NCBI GenBank assembly: GCA_947247005.1
Contig: OX365959.1
Location: forward strand, 39,345,097 to 39,409,096
From: Spisula solida
Lineage: Eukaryota > Mollusca > Bivalvia > Venerida > Mactridae
Length of the DNA stretch: 64,000 bases
Reading direction: 5' to 3'
A model generated the notes under the pieces. It made no database searches. It was given only the letters and a program-made list of their open reading frames with translations, and had not been told where the DNA came from. Position 1 is the stretch's first letter, and each line of letters starts with the position of its first letter. The position numbers and the translations under genes are program-made. Positions 47,736 to 59,197 of this stretch are shown here, piece after piece.

Positions 47736-47810
47736 GAATGTTCGAATCTGTTGCGTGTTTCCAGCTGTCAGCTGACTATTTGTCTGTATTAATGATAATG
47801 TAGGAGTATG
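47700..47810 (+). repeat. tRNA-derived SINE-like remnant
   Basis: 'cagagtggttaggagcagaa' resembles the A box of Ser/Leu-type tRNA genes. About 20 bases later 'gatcgaatgttcgaatctg' resembles the B box (GGTTCGAATCC consensus). The spacing is shorter than in a real tRNA, and no cloverleaf can be drawn, so this is not a tRNA gene. Related segments lie at 8609-8658, 26930-26960 and 58378-58425. Confidence 0.4.
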
Positions 47811-48549
47811 TAGGCAATATGTGTGTCTCATATTGAAAGACGACATGATAATTATATATCTTAACATGTACACGATCATCCGTAATGACATGTTAACTGT
47901 TTTCTGTAGATGATCAAAATCAGAATCCATCCTAATCACCTCGGCCTTTATTCAATGCAATAGTATAGTTACCGTTGTAAAAAGGATTCACGATTGAATC
48001 AGAATACAAACAATTTGAAACACAATATCACAAACATTACGTAATAAAACATCATTTTCATTCAATTTAATTTCCAAATAATACTTTTATTATATACACA
48101 AACTATAGTTCCCATTACTATGACGTGGCACAAGAAAGGGATAGAGCTCGCCAGAGAGTCATCAATAAACAAACGTGAATAATATAAACACTGTATGATC
48201 GACTGGCCGCCTGTTATCAGCGTAGATTGAAAGAGTATAATTATGCATTAATTGAAAATCCTATATTAAGTCAGTTCCTTCTCCAAACCTGAACTTGTCT
48301 ATCATACTGGTTTGGGGCGATGTTTAATGTAGATTAAACTCGACGAGCACATGTCTGGTTAAATATATGTAAATATGAATGATAAACACAAAGCCAACTA
48401 TACATTAATTGAAGTGAATGTTCATAATCAAGTGACAAGTTATTGTTTAGGAAACTTCCAGAAATCTAACATATCAATATTACAGACGCAATGAAGGTGT
48501 GGCGTGAATAACCGGAGGTGGAACATTCAGTGTATTCATTACAATGACA
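47811..48549. other. Non-coding, downstream of the Mab-21-like gene
   Basis: 47811-48260 parallels 8819-9260, 27890-28240 and 58520-58890. 48340-48549 parallels 10840-11042, the 3' flank of the truncated Mab-21-like copy. Confidence 0.5.
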
Positions 48550-50662
48550 CTAATCCGAAAGAAGTCTAGACATGTGTAAGTTTGCTGCATTATTCCGAGG
48601 TCGAATCTGGAGTGATCTCTCATAACAATGGAATGCATCATTTGGTTGATTCACTTGTTCCATACATTGTCCCAGCAGATTCAGTGCTGTATCTTTGTGT
48701 CCTAAGCTTGGTTCATCAAATATCACTTGTTGTAGTTTATGTAGAGCTCTCAGTTGTCCTCTACGGTTTCCAAGACGTCCGTATGTTTTACTTTGAAGAA
48801 AGTAAAGGTACGGAAGAGAATCTACCACAACAAGATCCATCCATCTATCTCTGAAACCCCTACCCTGAATATCTTCTGGTGTTGACCGTGTGAATTCTTG
48901 TCTCAATTCCTGGGGAACCATATGAACCTCATGACGCATGAACCTCACACAATATGCTACAATATGTCTGCAATCAGTGATATGTGTTTGGTCTGCGGAA
49001 ATCTGGAATCCTCGTTTAGCCGTCACCTTAACATCCAAATGGCATCCACAAGCAGGCATCACAACATTCCTGTCATATCGCCGTTCAACATGACGTAATA
49101 CAGCCTCTGTTACATTCATATCACCCATACTGTAATACACTGTTGCCAGTTTCAACCAACCAGATGATACATCAGAGTTAACCCCAAGCTTCAAATACTC
49201 TAGTACAACATCGGTCAATGGTATGTTCATCGATGTATTGTAGGATGCGGTCACAGAACCTATTGTGGAACACATTAAAGACAACACGTTACATATCGCT
49301 GATCGTTGTATATAGCTTGCTTGCTTGTAGATTGTGTTGGTATAATCTGGCTAGGAAACACAGGAGTGTGTTTATCAAATCTTGGACATTGTTGGTATTT
49401 ACTTGTGTAAGGTTTTCAATATGGCAATTAGTGATACCGTATGATGCGTGATAACAAAACTCACCAGAAAGAATCTGACGTATCCATACAGGAGAGGGTA
49501 TGTGACATGGGAATACCAGAATTCTATTCATTTTCATGTAAAGTCTTTCACCAACATTATCTAACTGAATGTCAAACAACATTGCACCATTACTACTGAT
49601 GATACGTTGGATACGATCCAATATGTTGTGACGCTGTTCTGGTGTTATTCTCGCTTCCATCAGATTGTTCTCAGGAATGATAAAGTGGGGACAGTTTGTG
49701 TTAGAAACAAAGCTGTATAGTACTTGTAAAGTCTGGTTAAGACAAAGTAACATGTTATTATCTTGCCACAACGCCGAATTCGTATTTTCAATACAGTGGA
49801 ACAAAGCATTTTTACACATGTAACTTGATATTACGTCTTGAAATACCTCATATGACTTTAACAACATTTTCATCAATGCATAACATTTCATATGAATTGT
49901 ATTGAAACTAAACACCAGATATCGCTCGGCTAAATGGGTGGAAATTCTCCATTCAAGATCTTCCAGCCCCCTACTAATCTTGCTCCATGCTGGTACTATA
50001 AAACATCCGAAATTCTCAGACTCCAGCTTTAATTGAGCAGTAGGCCACCCACTCATACCTCTTCTATTTATCCAACGTATTCCTTCTCTTGGCCAACTTA
50101 TACATTGGAATGCAACAACAACATCAGCTTCCCGTATATGTTGTCTTGCTGGTGGCATTAGAGCAGGACCATGTTGAATAAAACCAGCAGGCTCCATTAA
50201 ATTACGGAATTCTGTATTTTTTAGTACAACTCTTCCCTTGGCATCTTTATGATATGCACCACGTGGTGGAACTAATGTAGAAGCAAGTGGTTCATCATCT
50301 CTCAGTAGCTGTAGGAGACAGTATCCAGGTGCTGTATTCTCATCTCGTACCATTAACAGATTCGTTACACCATGTTTCCAATCTGCCCAGTCATGTATTA
50401 CATGATGTGTATTGAGGCATATCAGAAAATCGTTATCAGAATTAATTCCTATTGACGTACTACCCTCGGATTGACTTCCAAAGATAAACCATTTACCCAA
50501 TAAATTGTGTGTTACTGATAATAAACCACATGCCATGAAGGTTTCAATAATCAAAGTGCTCGTCCGTCTCTTCATGATCATCTGATGATTGATCCCTATA
50601 TCATCAAGCACTTCAGATAGTCTCAATGAAAGAGCTTCGTGGTTCAATGGAACTATCGACAT
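48550..50662 (-). pseudogene. Mab-21/cGAS-like nucleotidyltransferase with TPR-like tail, frameshifted
   Basis: The likely start is the ATG at 50662 (MSIVPLNHE), because 'tgatttcag' directly before it looks like a 3' splice site of a 5'-UTR intron. The frame could extend 11 codons upstream. The nucleotidyltransferase core shows GSQSEGS (residues 62-68), the acidic pair D76-N-D78 in SDNDFLICL, and a third acid D180 in ADVVVAFQ: a complete catalytic set. The Mab-21 helical part follows (LEWRISTHLAERYLVFSF, then HMKCYALMKMLLKSY). At 49315-49327 a GCTT unit is repeated three times, where the paralogue has two GCTG units. The extra 4 bp ends the frame at 49289 (457 residues). The next frame resumes at once and runs through a TPR-like tail (LGQCMEQVNQPNDAFHCYER) to 48550. 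Without the extra unit there would be 702 codons. Family members sense nucleic acids and make cyclic dinucleotides or are non-catalytic; which applies here is unknown. Confidence 0.8.
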
Positions 50663-50695
50663 TCTGAAATCAATATCAAGATACAATACATCCAC

Positions 50696-52994
50696 CCTAT
50701 AGGTTTATATTACAATGGTTTTATATCAAACTTTATTATTATGGCAATTTGATATTTGGATAGAAAATACTTTCCTGAAATATCCTACATACCATGTTTC
50801 ATATCATGATACACTAAGTACGAAGTCTGTTTGGACTTTCGACGGTTAATTAAGTTCATTTTCTCGTTCACATGTGTGTTTCACATTGTGCCGTGTGATT
50901 GTTTCTGTTTTCTGTGATCTGCTGTTTCACTTGAGTGCTACCTTCCCTGTCCGATTTTTATAATATTGTAGTTTCCACTTACTCAGTCACTTACTGTAAA
51001 ATGACATATTTTCAGGGGTATTAAATTTTGTAGATTTTTATAAAATGCATCTTCGTGGGTTGTCAATTCGTGAATTACAGAACATGTGAGGTCGTTTAAT
51101 CTCGGGGATTATATTTCGTGCTCGAGTTCAACAACGAAAGCAACATAGAGCTAATTTCAACTCCCTAGAAAAATAATGATTTTACAGTTTTTGGTATTGA
51201 CCCCTAATTGGGTACTAGTAATATGAGAAAATGATTACATGATATGCATTTGTATATGCATGCGCAGGTATAATTTTTTAGGGATTGATGGTGTTCGTTC
51301 AGCTTTTTTTGTTTCCAATGTGTCCGACTAGCCAGTGAAGGGAAGTTTTTTGTCAGTGTTATACTAGTACACCATATCCCCATTTGTATGCGAGTATAAT
51401 TTTGTTATAATACTGATAGCTACATGTATCCGTTCATAAAATAATAACAATAACACGAGGACCATGATGGCCCGTTATCGCTCAACTGAGAAACATTGAT
51501 TTCGTTATATGATTGTGTCCTCTAATGTGTTCACACGCTTTTTCCAAGATTTGACCTAGTGACTTAGGTTTTGACCCCATATGACCCAGTATCCAACTCA
51601 CATGACCCATTTTAGAACTTGACCTAGATTTTATAGAGCCAAACATTCTGATAAAGTTTCATGAAGAATGGGTCATTTGGCCTGCAGTATGTTCACAAGA
51701 AATTGAAGACGGATAACGGACGAACGACGGACGGACGAAGAGCGATCATAAAAGCCCACCCTGATACTTTTTGATAGGTGTGCTAATAAATAATAAAAAT
51801 AAGAAACGTTTACGTTTTCATGGGCGGAACAATACAGTGTTAACATAAGTGGTGTAAATAAATAGAGGCTCATAACAGCCAATGAAAGATGCTATACATT
51901 GAATCTTATATATTTTATTTTGTGTCAATACACGGTCCTTCATACATGTACGTGAATATTCTTGTATATTTGTCCTACCAGATTCCTTGATTTTGCTTAC
52001 AATAGTATCTGTATGTGTACACCAACAGAACTTTAGATAAGCGTCAAGTACCATCATAAAAAGATTATATGAAATATTCCTACCTTGAAATTACTGGTAA
52101 ATGTCAGCAAAATATTTTTAAACGGATCCTTTCTTCTAAATGGACGAACATTCTTACATCAGCTTTGGATATTTTGTATCGAATTTACTTCCTCTTTCGG
52201 TTTCAGATTTCTGGAAGAGAAGTTACTTAATTTTAAATACTTCAACGCATGAACCGAGTTACTTCCCTTTTTGTGAAAAGAATAAAAAAGTTGTAGTTAA
52301 TACTCTGTGATATTATGATTGCATATTTTCTCTCCGTGTGGAGTGTCGCGAAAGGTTAAGTCTCTTGAATTTAGGTCAGGGGTTATGTAAAAAGATTATA
52401 TGAAGTCAGACAGGGAAGTCAGCACTCAACTTAACCAGCCGAGCACAGAAAACATTAAAAACACACAACGCACAATGCCCAACTGAACCAACCGAGCACA
52501 GGAAACATAATACACATAAAGACGCAATGCCTAACTAAACAAGCACAGAACCGCCCAAGTCCTTGTTATGATTTGGTGAATGTGTCAGTATGCTTCTTTG
52601 ATGTTTCGCATAATTCATTTTACAGTATATATAGTTTTGCTCCTTACAAACTCATCGTATGCCTTGTAGCGTGTATTTCGTGCTGTGACATTGTTTGGCA
52701 TATTCGCTCCTAACCTTCATAGTGTATACTCCTACTGTTAGGAACCGTCTCATGTGTGCACTATTCGATCATCAGTCTAGTGCGACATTGAAATCAAGTA
52801 CATACGTTTTATAGCATTTATACAGCAAACTAGTTAAATGAAATGAACATTCGTACAATTTTATGCTGATAGATGTCGATTCTATAAACGTGGGATTGTT
52901 CTGTAGAATAAATTTAACTATTTAAGAAACAAATTAAATGGTAAAAAGTAGTCAGTGTTGTTTTAATAAATAATTTAATTGTGACAAGGACATT
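50696..52994. other. Non-coding with two dispersed repeats
   Basis: 50860-50970 is a reverse GCACAGAAAAC-type copy. 51455-51775 is the bivalve 'tgacctag' repeat. 52395-52560 is a forward GCACAGAAAAC-type copy containing an internal duplication of 'gagcacagaaaacat'. 52070-52230 parallels 3410-3560 and 18680-18830. No gene. Confidence 0.45.
51455..51775 (+). repeat. Bivalve 'tgacctag' repeat, single unit
   Basis: It begins 'acacgaggaccatgatggc', includes 'atttgacctagtgacttag', 'aacttgacctagatttta' and 'ataaagtttcatgaag', then a run of 'gacggacgaacgacgg' motifs. It ends with a weak hairpin and GCTAAT. The head and tail are better preserved than in the 14660..15245 copy. Confidence 0.6.
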
Positions 52995-53312
52995 AGGGCA
53001 TTTTATCATTACAACAAATATAAGCACACCACAATCAGGTGCCCCACTGCCAAGCATGGATGACCTAATCCAGCTACAACAATACATAGATTCAATGGCT
53101 GTTATGAGCTAGAATGATGTGTGGAGTTTCACCCGCAGAATTGTAGTGTGCTATGGGCAACAGGGTCATAGACTCCCAAAGCCTACCCCTACCAACTCAA
53201 ATGTATTCACAAATGAGAGCACTCATAAACAAGATGACCCAGAAGCCAACAACATAATGGGATTCCTCAGGCTAAACTTGAGCAAACCCAACGAAGTCAA
53301 TACAACGTCAGT
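52985..53312 (+). pseudogene. Possible exon or retro-fragment of unknown family
   Basis: One frame is open for about 110 codons except for a single TAG at 53110. Before it comes PSMDDLIQLQQYIDSMAVMS; after it come VVCYGQQGHRLPKPTPTNSN and NNIMGFLRLNLSKPN. Its hydrophilic, low-AT codon content differs from the flanks, and a good 5' splice site (GTCA|GTAAGA) lies at 53310. I do not recognise the protein. It could be a broken exon, part of a retroelement gag-like region, or chance. Confidence 0.3.
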
Positions 53313-53399
53313 AAGAACGTATATTGTATATATCGTATGTAACAAGGATTTTGACTGGCTTAGACGGCTTGCACTAGAGGTATGTATATTTTAATATAC

Positions 53400-54120
53400 A
53401 CCTTCCACAACCGAAGCTGGGGTGAATATAACCTTTTATGACTTGACATCATTTCCTGGGACATAACGTTCCAAACAACGTAACGTTATTTCTCGTAGGT
53501 TTTGGCCTACGGCTGCTCATACATTTCTATAGGCTCTAACCTAGCCAGTTATAATAAATGCCGTTAATAAATACGTGAATACTCTCTCATACATATACAT
53601 AAGAAGAGCATTGTTAGCTAGAATACTTGAAGAGTCGTCCTTTGTTTCTACTACATACACATTCCTAAAGAGAGAATGAAGTTATTATAATTTAAAAAGA
53701 GTCAATAGGTGGTATTTCCTTGACTTATGACATGGTATACACTATAACAGTTGTCGATTTATGTTTCGAGGAATATGAAGTCTAGTTGACCTTCAAAACG
53801 TGACAATAACCTTAGTACGATGATCAAAGATTGTTAAACAAAAAAACTTACCTGAGAAAAGTATATGTGTCATAATTTAACGTTTAACTACAAAAATGCA
53901 CTAGTCTAGTAAGACCTTATTTAAAACCTTAATACATTGTATCAAACAATTTTCATATTTTGCCAATTTATTGATCGATCTATATCCACTAAATTAACAT
54001 TTTAAACACCTGTATTAGCCTGGTTATAAAATAACACTTCAACAAGTTAACAGAATAATGTCGCAATATTATTGGTATATCTCGAACAACCTTTCACAAA
54101 ATATGCAGCGCGGATAAATG
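53400..54120. other. Non-coding
   Basis: No gene. From about 53800 the sequence parallels 45770-46090. 53490-53530 has a 'taggttttggcctacgg' segment with no clear assignment. Confidence 0.4.
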
Positions 54121-54122
54121 TA

Positions 54123-55080
54123 CGAGGGTCGTTCATTTAATACCCGAACGATCGCCATAGCGCTTGATTGAAACATGCAATTGCAATAAATGTTCGTTTA
54201 ATAAGACGTACTTACATGTACCAACTCGATAATTCGACAGAACTTGGTATAATTTTATCCAACAGGACGCAAAGTGTGGTTACTATAGCAACCAAATTAA
54301 GTGCTACCCGGCCCAACCCAAGTTTTCAGTGAAATGTAGAGTGTTTATATGACAGGGTGCGTGGTATAGTTGCCTATTTTCAACGGAAATCATCATATAA
54401 CCTTATGGCTACATCTACGTTATGTTATATAACGTTTGATATCATGTCTGTACTGTTACTGTGCGTGAAGCGCTGTTTAGTGACAGCGGGCGTGTTTACA
54501 TTAATATCGCAAAGAAATCGAATTTATTTGGGGAAAAACTATTACGATACAATTTCGTAAAAGTATTAGTCATACACCTATGAAACTAAGGAATCTATTT
54601 TAGAGAAGTATTTAGGAAATATTCGTATCGGTGGATTTCTGCTCATAAAGGGTTCTATGAATACAAGGATCACCTCTCGATGATCCGAGTATGGGCCAAT
54701 CTAACGTCAGAAACAGGAAATTGTCGTAGGTTAAAGACCTGTGGAGAGATAAGCACTACTTGAAGAATACTACTAAATTAAAAGTAATTACGGAACCATG
54801 CAAACTTTTCGTGGATACAGCATTTAACATCGCTACCGAACATCTTAAAATGGTAAACGTGAGTGCTTGTGTGACAATATTTTGACGTCGACTTGGGCCG
54901 ACTCGCGTTACATCTACTTATTAAAACACTAATATTATGTAAACCCTTCGTCGCAACAAGTTGAAATTTCGTGTGTAAATTAAGAAATGGTGTGAATGTA
55001 TACCTGTAAGTTTTCATCAATATTGATCCACTAGTTGTCAAGCAATATCGATCGTCCGGGTATTAAATGAACGACCCTCG
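54123..55080 (+). mobile_element. Mariner-type element, 958 bp, with visible empty site
   Basis: The left end is CGAGGGTCGTTCATTTAATA and the right end is its complement, with inverted repeats of about 32 bp (left inner part ccgaacgatcg, right cgatcgtccgg). TA flanks both ends (54121-54122, 55081-55082). The paralogous sequence at 46085-46105 has one TA and no insert. CGAGGG ends and the TA duplication fit the mariner group. The interior has no recognisable transposase: neither the 67-codon plus frame nor the 87-codon minus frame shows mariner motifs. It is therefore non-autonomous. Confidence 0.8.
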
Positions 55081-55082
55081 TA

Positions 55083-56324
55083 TATCGCATAACAAATCAC
55101 TAAACTAAAGTATTGATATTGCGTGACAAATCAATAAACTAAATTATTGATTACAATAGACGAGTTACATGAAACATAAACCGAGTAAAACATGTTATCT
55201 CTATACATAGTTTACTTACGTTACTACATTTTGTATCTGTTTAAATATATTGATATGATCAATGTGAGAAGTGATTCATGATCAGTCGAACATTTAAACA
55301 CGGTAAATACCCGGAAGAAATACATGTAGTATTTCTTTGTTGCAAATTGTAGTACTTACGAGTATATATAAAGACGTAGGTAGATTTTAATTATGTATTC
55401 TGTATTTATGGTATCCACTCTATATTTATGTTATTCTCTCTATCAAGGAATATGTCATTTTACACACGTGAATAAGAATCATACAAGTATAGAGGAACAA
55501 TAATGATACTCGGCACTTATGACATCAATCTATCTGTATGTGTGTTATACTTACACATATCACCTAGTCGTACTACCGAATACTATCAACTGAACAATCT
55601 GGGTTAAACAAGATCATGAAAAACCAGCAAGGAAAGGCAGCGTACAGCTGAAATAGCCGAGCACAGAAAACAGAAACAACTGACCACAATCACACAGCAC
55701 AGCACAAGGCTCAATATACAACCAACTAAACCGCAGAAGGTCCAAGGGTAAGTTGTCAATAAGCCGAAAATCCAACTGTCTAAAAAGTATAATTTTGTAA
55801 GGTTTTATAGTAGACGTTTTATTATCACGAACGCTAACACGGTTGAATCAGTGGCAAGATTGTTATGTTTGTGAATTCCAAGATTATTATTAGATCGACT
55901 TATTGACGTAACTACCATTCATCACAAATCACTTTTGCGGCTACATGGTTGATACTACTAGAAATACTATTTAAAGTGATTCTTAAACGTTTTAGGACGT
56001 TATGACATCTGGAACCAGGACTTGCATGGTTCAGTCTCATTTTATCGTTCCGTTTTCTGTTAGGCATTAAGCCGTGTGCTTGTCGTCTGTGTTGTTTCTG
56101 TTAGGCATAAGGCCGTGTGCTAGTCGTCTGTGTTGTTTCTGTTTTTTATGCTTGGCTGTTTCTTTTGTGTGCAACCTTCCCTGATTGATGATTCATTTTC
56201 GCTTTAACTTAACGTATCAGTGTAGAGACAACACAGATCTCTTGAGCAACACTTATTAAGAAACACAAGGTTTGATTATTGCAAACCATGCATAGGTTTT
56301 ACTGTACAAATAAGCTACATACAT
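55083..56324. other. Non-coding with two dispersed repeats
   Basis: 55083-55610 continues the parallel with 46100-46540. 55615-55760 is a forward GCACAGAAAAC copy. 56030-56200 holds reverse copies with an internal duplication of 'gccgtgtgcttgtcgtctgt'. 55830-56320 parallels 7000-7240 and 25280-25480. Confidence 0.45.
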
Positions 56325-56610
56325 CATTGAAGTTACATGTATCATTGAAGTTACATGTATTATTGAAGTTACCTGTAGTATTGAAGTTTAATGTGCATTG
56401 TATTATTTAAGTTACCTGTAGTATTGAAGTTACCTGTATTATTTAAGTTACATGTATTAGTGAAGTTACCTGTATTATTGAAGTTATCTGAATTATTGAA
56501 GTTACCTGGGTTTTTTAAGTTACCTGTTTTTTTAGTTACCTGAATTTATGAAGTTATCTATTGAAATTCCCTGTATTATTGAAGTTACCTGTATTATTGA
56601 AGTTTACAAT
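56325..56610. repeat. Minisatellite, 18-bp unit GAAGTTACCTGTATTATT, about 16 copies
   Basis: The unit is repeated head to tail with substitutions (acatgtat, atctgaat, cctgggttttt) and occasional shortened units near 56520-56570. The paralogous positions at 7200-7240 and 25540 hold only one 'aagttacatgtattactga'-like unit or none, so the array grew here. Confidence 0.85.
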
Positions 56611-57411
56611 CATACTACGGTGATGAGCATTATCGTGTATTATCGTAATGACATTGCAGCGTGTAAATAAGTTTAACAAAAGGTAAAGGTAAAGTTTTTG
56701 AAGTACGAATTACAAATTTTTATCTTTAACGGCATGAAACTGTAACAGTGTATTTATTAATGATATAAGTCAAACACCTGTGTGACCTTAACCACTGAAT
56801 ACTATAATATCACAAATGCATGTATATACTTCTTACTTCACGAGTCTGTTTGTAATCAGTCATTGACTCACATATTAATCTGATAACGTTCCGAGCATGA
56901 CATATTAATATTACTACATTTCCAACATGATATTATGGTTGTTAAGTTTCATGTCGTATTTAATGTTGTAGGAAGAAACACAATCGTACGTTAAACTTGA
57001 CTTAACTGTTATTCTGGTTGTTAATTCGTGGTATACCACTATAGGCAGAAAGGTAGATTGAACATGCTGCAGGACATATGCTACTTATATATTGGCCTAA
57101 GCAAACACTTCGTAATTTCATTATCGTCAGATATCCATGAGTGTTGATAACGATGTTCACCATATTTGCGCAGGTAAAGTCGGTTTATTTAGGTCTGCAA
57201 CTTGTATATTAACAATGTTATATCACGACATAGATTGTTATGTAAGAGAACGTGTAATGTATAAGCCCACCAACACATCAAGATATAGTGCACAAGGTCG
57301 AACACAAATCGACAATTTGTAATATTTGTAAACAATGCTTGCGTTATCTCCGGCGGACTATATATGTCCACAATGTTATGTCAACAAATGACAGTAAAAA
57401 TATCAGCCCTC

Positions 57412-57447
57412 GGAAAGTACTGTTACCCGCGGGTAACAGTACTTTCC
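57412..57447. repeat. 36-bp perfect palindrome
   Basis: GGAAAGTACTGTTACCCG is followed directly by its exact complement with no loop. Imperfect pairing extends outward through 'atttttact' on both sides (57391-57400 and 57457-57467). It is the core of the insertion missing from the gene A flank. Confidence 0.85.
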
Positions 57448-57892
57448 TCAGACTGACATTTTTACTATCACCCTCGAAGCTATGTGTTATTTATTGTATT
57501 ACCCCAAACTTTTTTCATCGATTATCTACTGTAAACCAAGATATTATTTTATTCAATTTAATTTAGCAGAGCTAACATGTGGAAGAATTTGAAAAACCGC
57601 CATATTTGGTTTAGAAAAAAATGTCACGTAACAAAAAAGTACTGCCTAAAAGTACTATCACCCTGCTGACAGTAAATAAATGTTAAATCACGTGGTATAT
57701 TGGTCCGCTTGATCGTAATAGTAAGAATACTACCTGTTTGTCTATGGGAAATTAACATTACGAATAAACCAAAATAATCGAGTTATAAAGGGAATATGTA
57801 TAGCTAAATTTATAGGTTATGCAAGTTATTGTACTTTTACCAAATAGTTTATATATTAAATCAGTCGATTTAAACTACCAATGTCAAGAAAA

Positions 57893-57904
57893 TAACTATA
57901 TATA

Positions 57905-57955
<51 letters not shown>
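57893..57955. repeat. (TA)n microsatellite
   Basis: Uninterrupted TA repeats of about 45 bp, preceded by an interrupted part. The paralogues at 8140 and 26460 have only 'atagatatatct' or 'ataaatatatct'. Confidence 0.95.
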
Positions 57956-57958
<3 letters not shown>

Positions 57959-58025
57959 GAGGTGTAATGCAATAATTGCTACCGTGACATCCGAAATCAT
58001 GTTAGTGACATTTTAAATATCGTGT

Positions 58026-59197
58026 ATCGCGCTCGAAGGGAGAGACAGGAGAATTGCAAGAGGCACGATAAGAGACATAAGACGTGCCTTACAGCCTATT
58101 ATCGTGCCTCGTATCAAGTATCGCGTCTAGTATCTCAAATTTTAATTTCCAATTTCATGTCTCTAATTCCAAGGGCGAGACACGAGAATTTAACGAGACG
58201 CGAGAATTCAACGTGAGGCATGAAAATCCGTTGAGAGCGATACACAATAATTAAAGTGTCACTAGTAGTGTTATGTAGTAATATAAAACGGGATCGGTGA
58301 AATGTACATAGATGATTTGTGTTTTGACGTAGGTTCCAGTGATTGTTACAATCCTCAAATACAAGCTGACTACTGTGTACATATGGTGGTTAGGAACAGA
58401 AGGTCGAATGTTCGAATCTATTGAGATTGCCATCTAGTTGCCAGCTGCCAGCCTGTCTGTAATTATGTACCATGCGGAAGTATACAGGTAAAATATGTCA
58501 CATATTGACAGACGCCATGTTTATTTACCACTCTTTACATGTACACGATCATCCCAACTGATAGTTTGACCGTTTTCAATAGATGATTATAATCAGATTT
58601 AATTCCTACCACCTCGGCCTTTATGCATTACAATTGTCAAGATTGAATCCGTACAAACACAATATCAGAAACAATACAGATCAAATTTGTAATGATATTT
58701 TATTTCCGAATAATACTTTTATCATATATAAGCCCAGTAAATTTCATGAGTATGATGTGTCACAAGTTAGGGATATAGCTCGCCGGAGAGCCTTATCCAT
58801 AAAAATACATGAATAATATAAACACGGCATGATCGATTTAACGCCTGTTTGTAGCGTTAATCGATAGAGTATACTTATGCATTAATTGATTATGTAACAT
58901 TGAACAAAAATGGACATCGGAAATGCGTAAAGGTATATGTTGGAAGTAGTTCAACAATGTACAACGACTGTTCTATAGCATATACGTATAATTTATATTT
59001 GTGCTTAATATGAGCAGTGTTATAAAGTATGTTCAAAATAACCGGACTAACAGTTCATACTCAATGAGAGCAGTGTAATATATTATGTCCACAATAACCG
59101 GACTAACTGTTCATACATAATATATCATGTTTAAAATAAACGACCTTACAGTTCATGTTCAATGTGAGCATGGTACAACCGATCGTTCAAAGCCTGT
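58026..59197. other. Non-coding, downstream of gene C; empty sites for three insertions
   Basis: It parallels 26530-26780, 26860-28253 (in part) and 29859-30381. It lacks the elements at 28254..29235 (site near 58984), 29251..29858 (site near 58995) and 29975..30330 (site 59148-59153). 58370-58430 carries a tRNA-like SINE remnant. 59040-59130 has the 'aataaccggactaacagttcat' motif twice. No gene. Confidence 0.55.

Larger units (their letters stand above)
56611..58025. other. Non-coding, downstream flank of gene C, with a foldback insertion
   Basis: 56620-57390 and 57765-58025 parallel 25540-26420 and 26430-26540. The stretch of about 380 bases between (57388-57765) is absent from the gene A flank. 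It contains a 36-bp perfect palindrome at 57412-57447, a second 'aaagtactgcctaaaagtac' pair near 57637, and 'gacagtaaaaat'/'gacagtaaataaat' at either side. 57893-57955 is a TA dinucleotide microsatellite. Confidence 0.5.

Noticed and set aside
47710..47765. tRNA gene
   Set aside because: A-box and B-box-like motifs are present but too close together, and no cloverleaf or anticodon stem can be drawn.
47268..47939. Minus-strand frames with 19-residue repeats
   Set aside because: They arise from the 56-57-bp tandem array, where 57 is divisible by 3, and stop where unit length changes.
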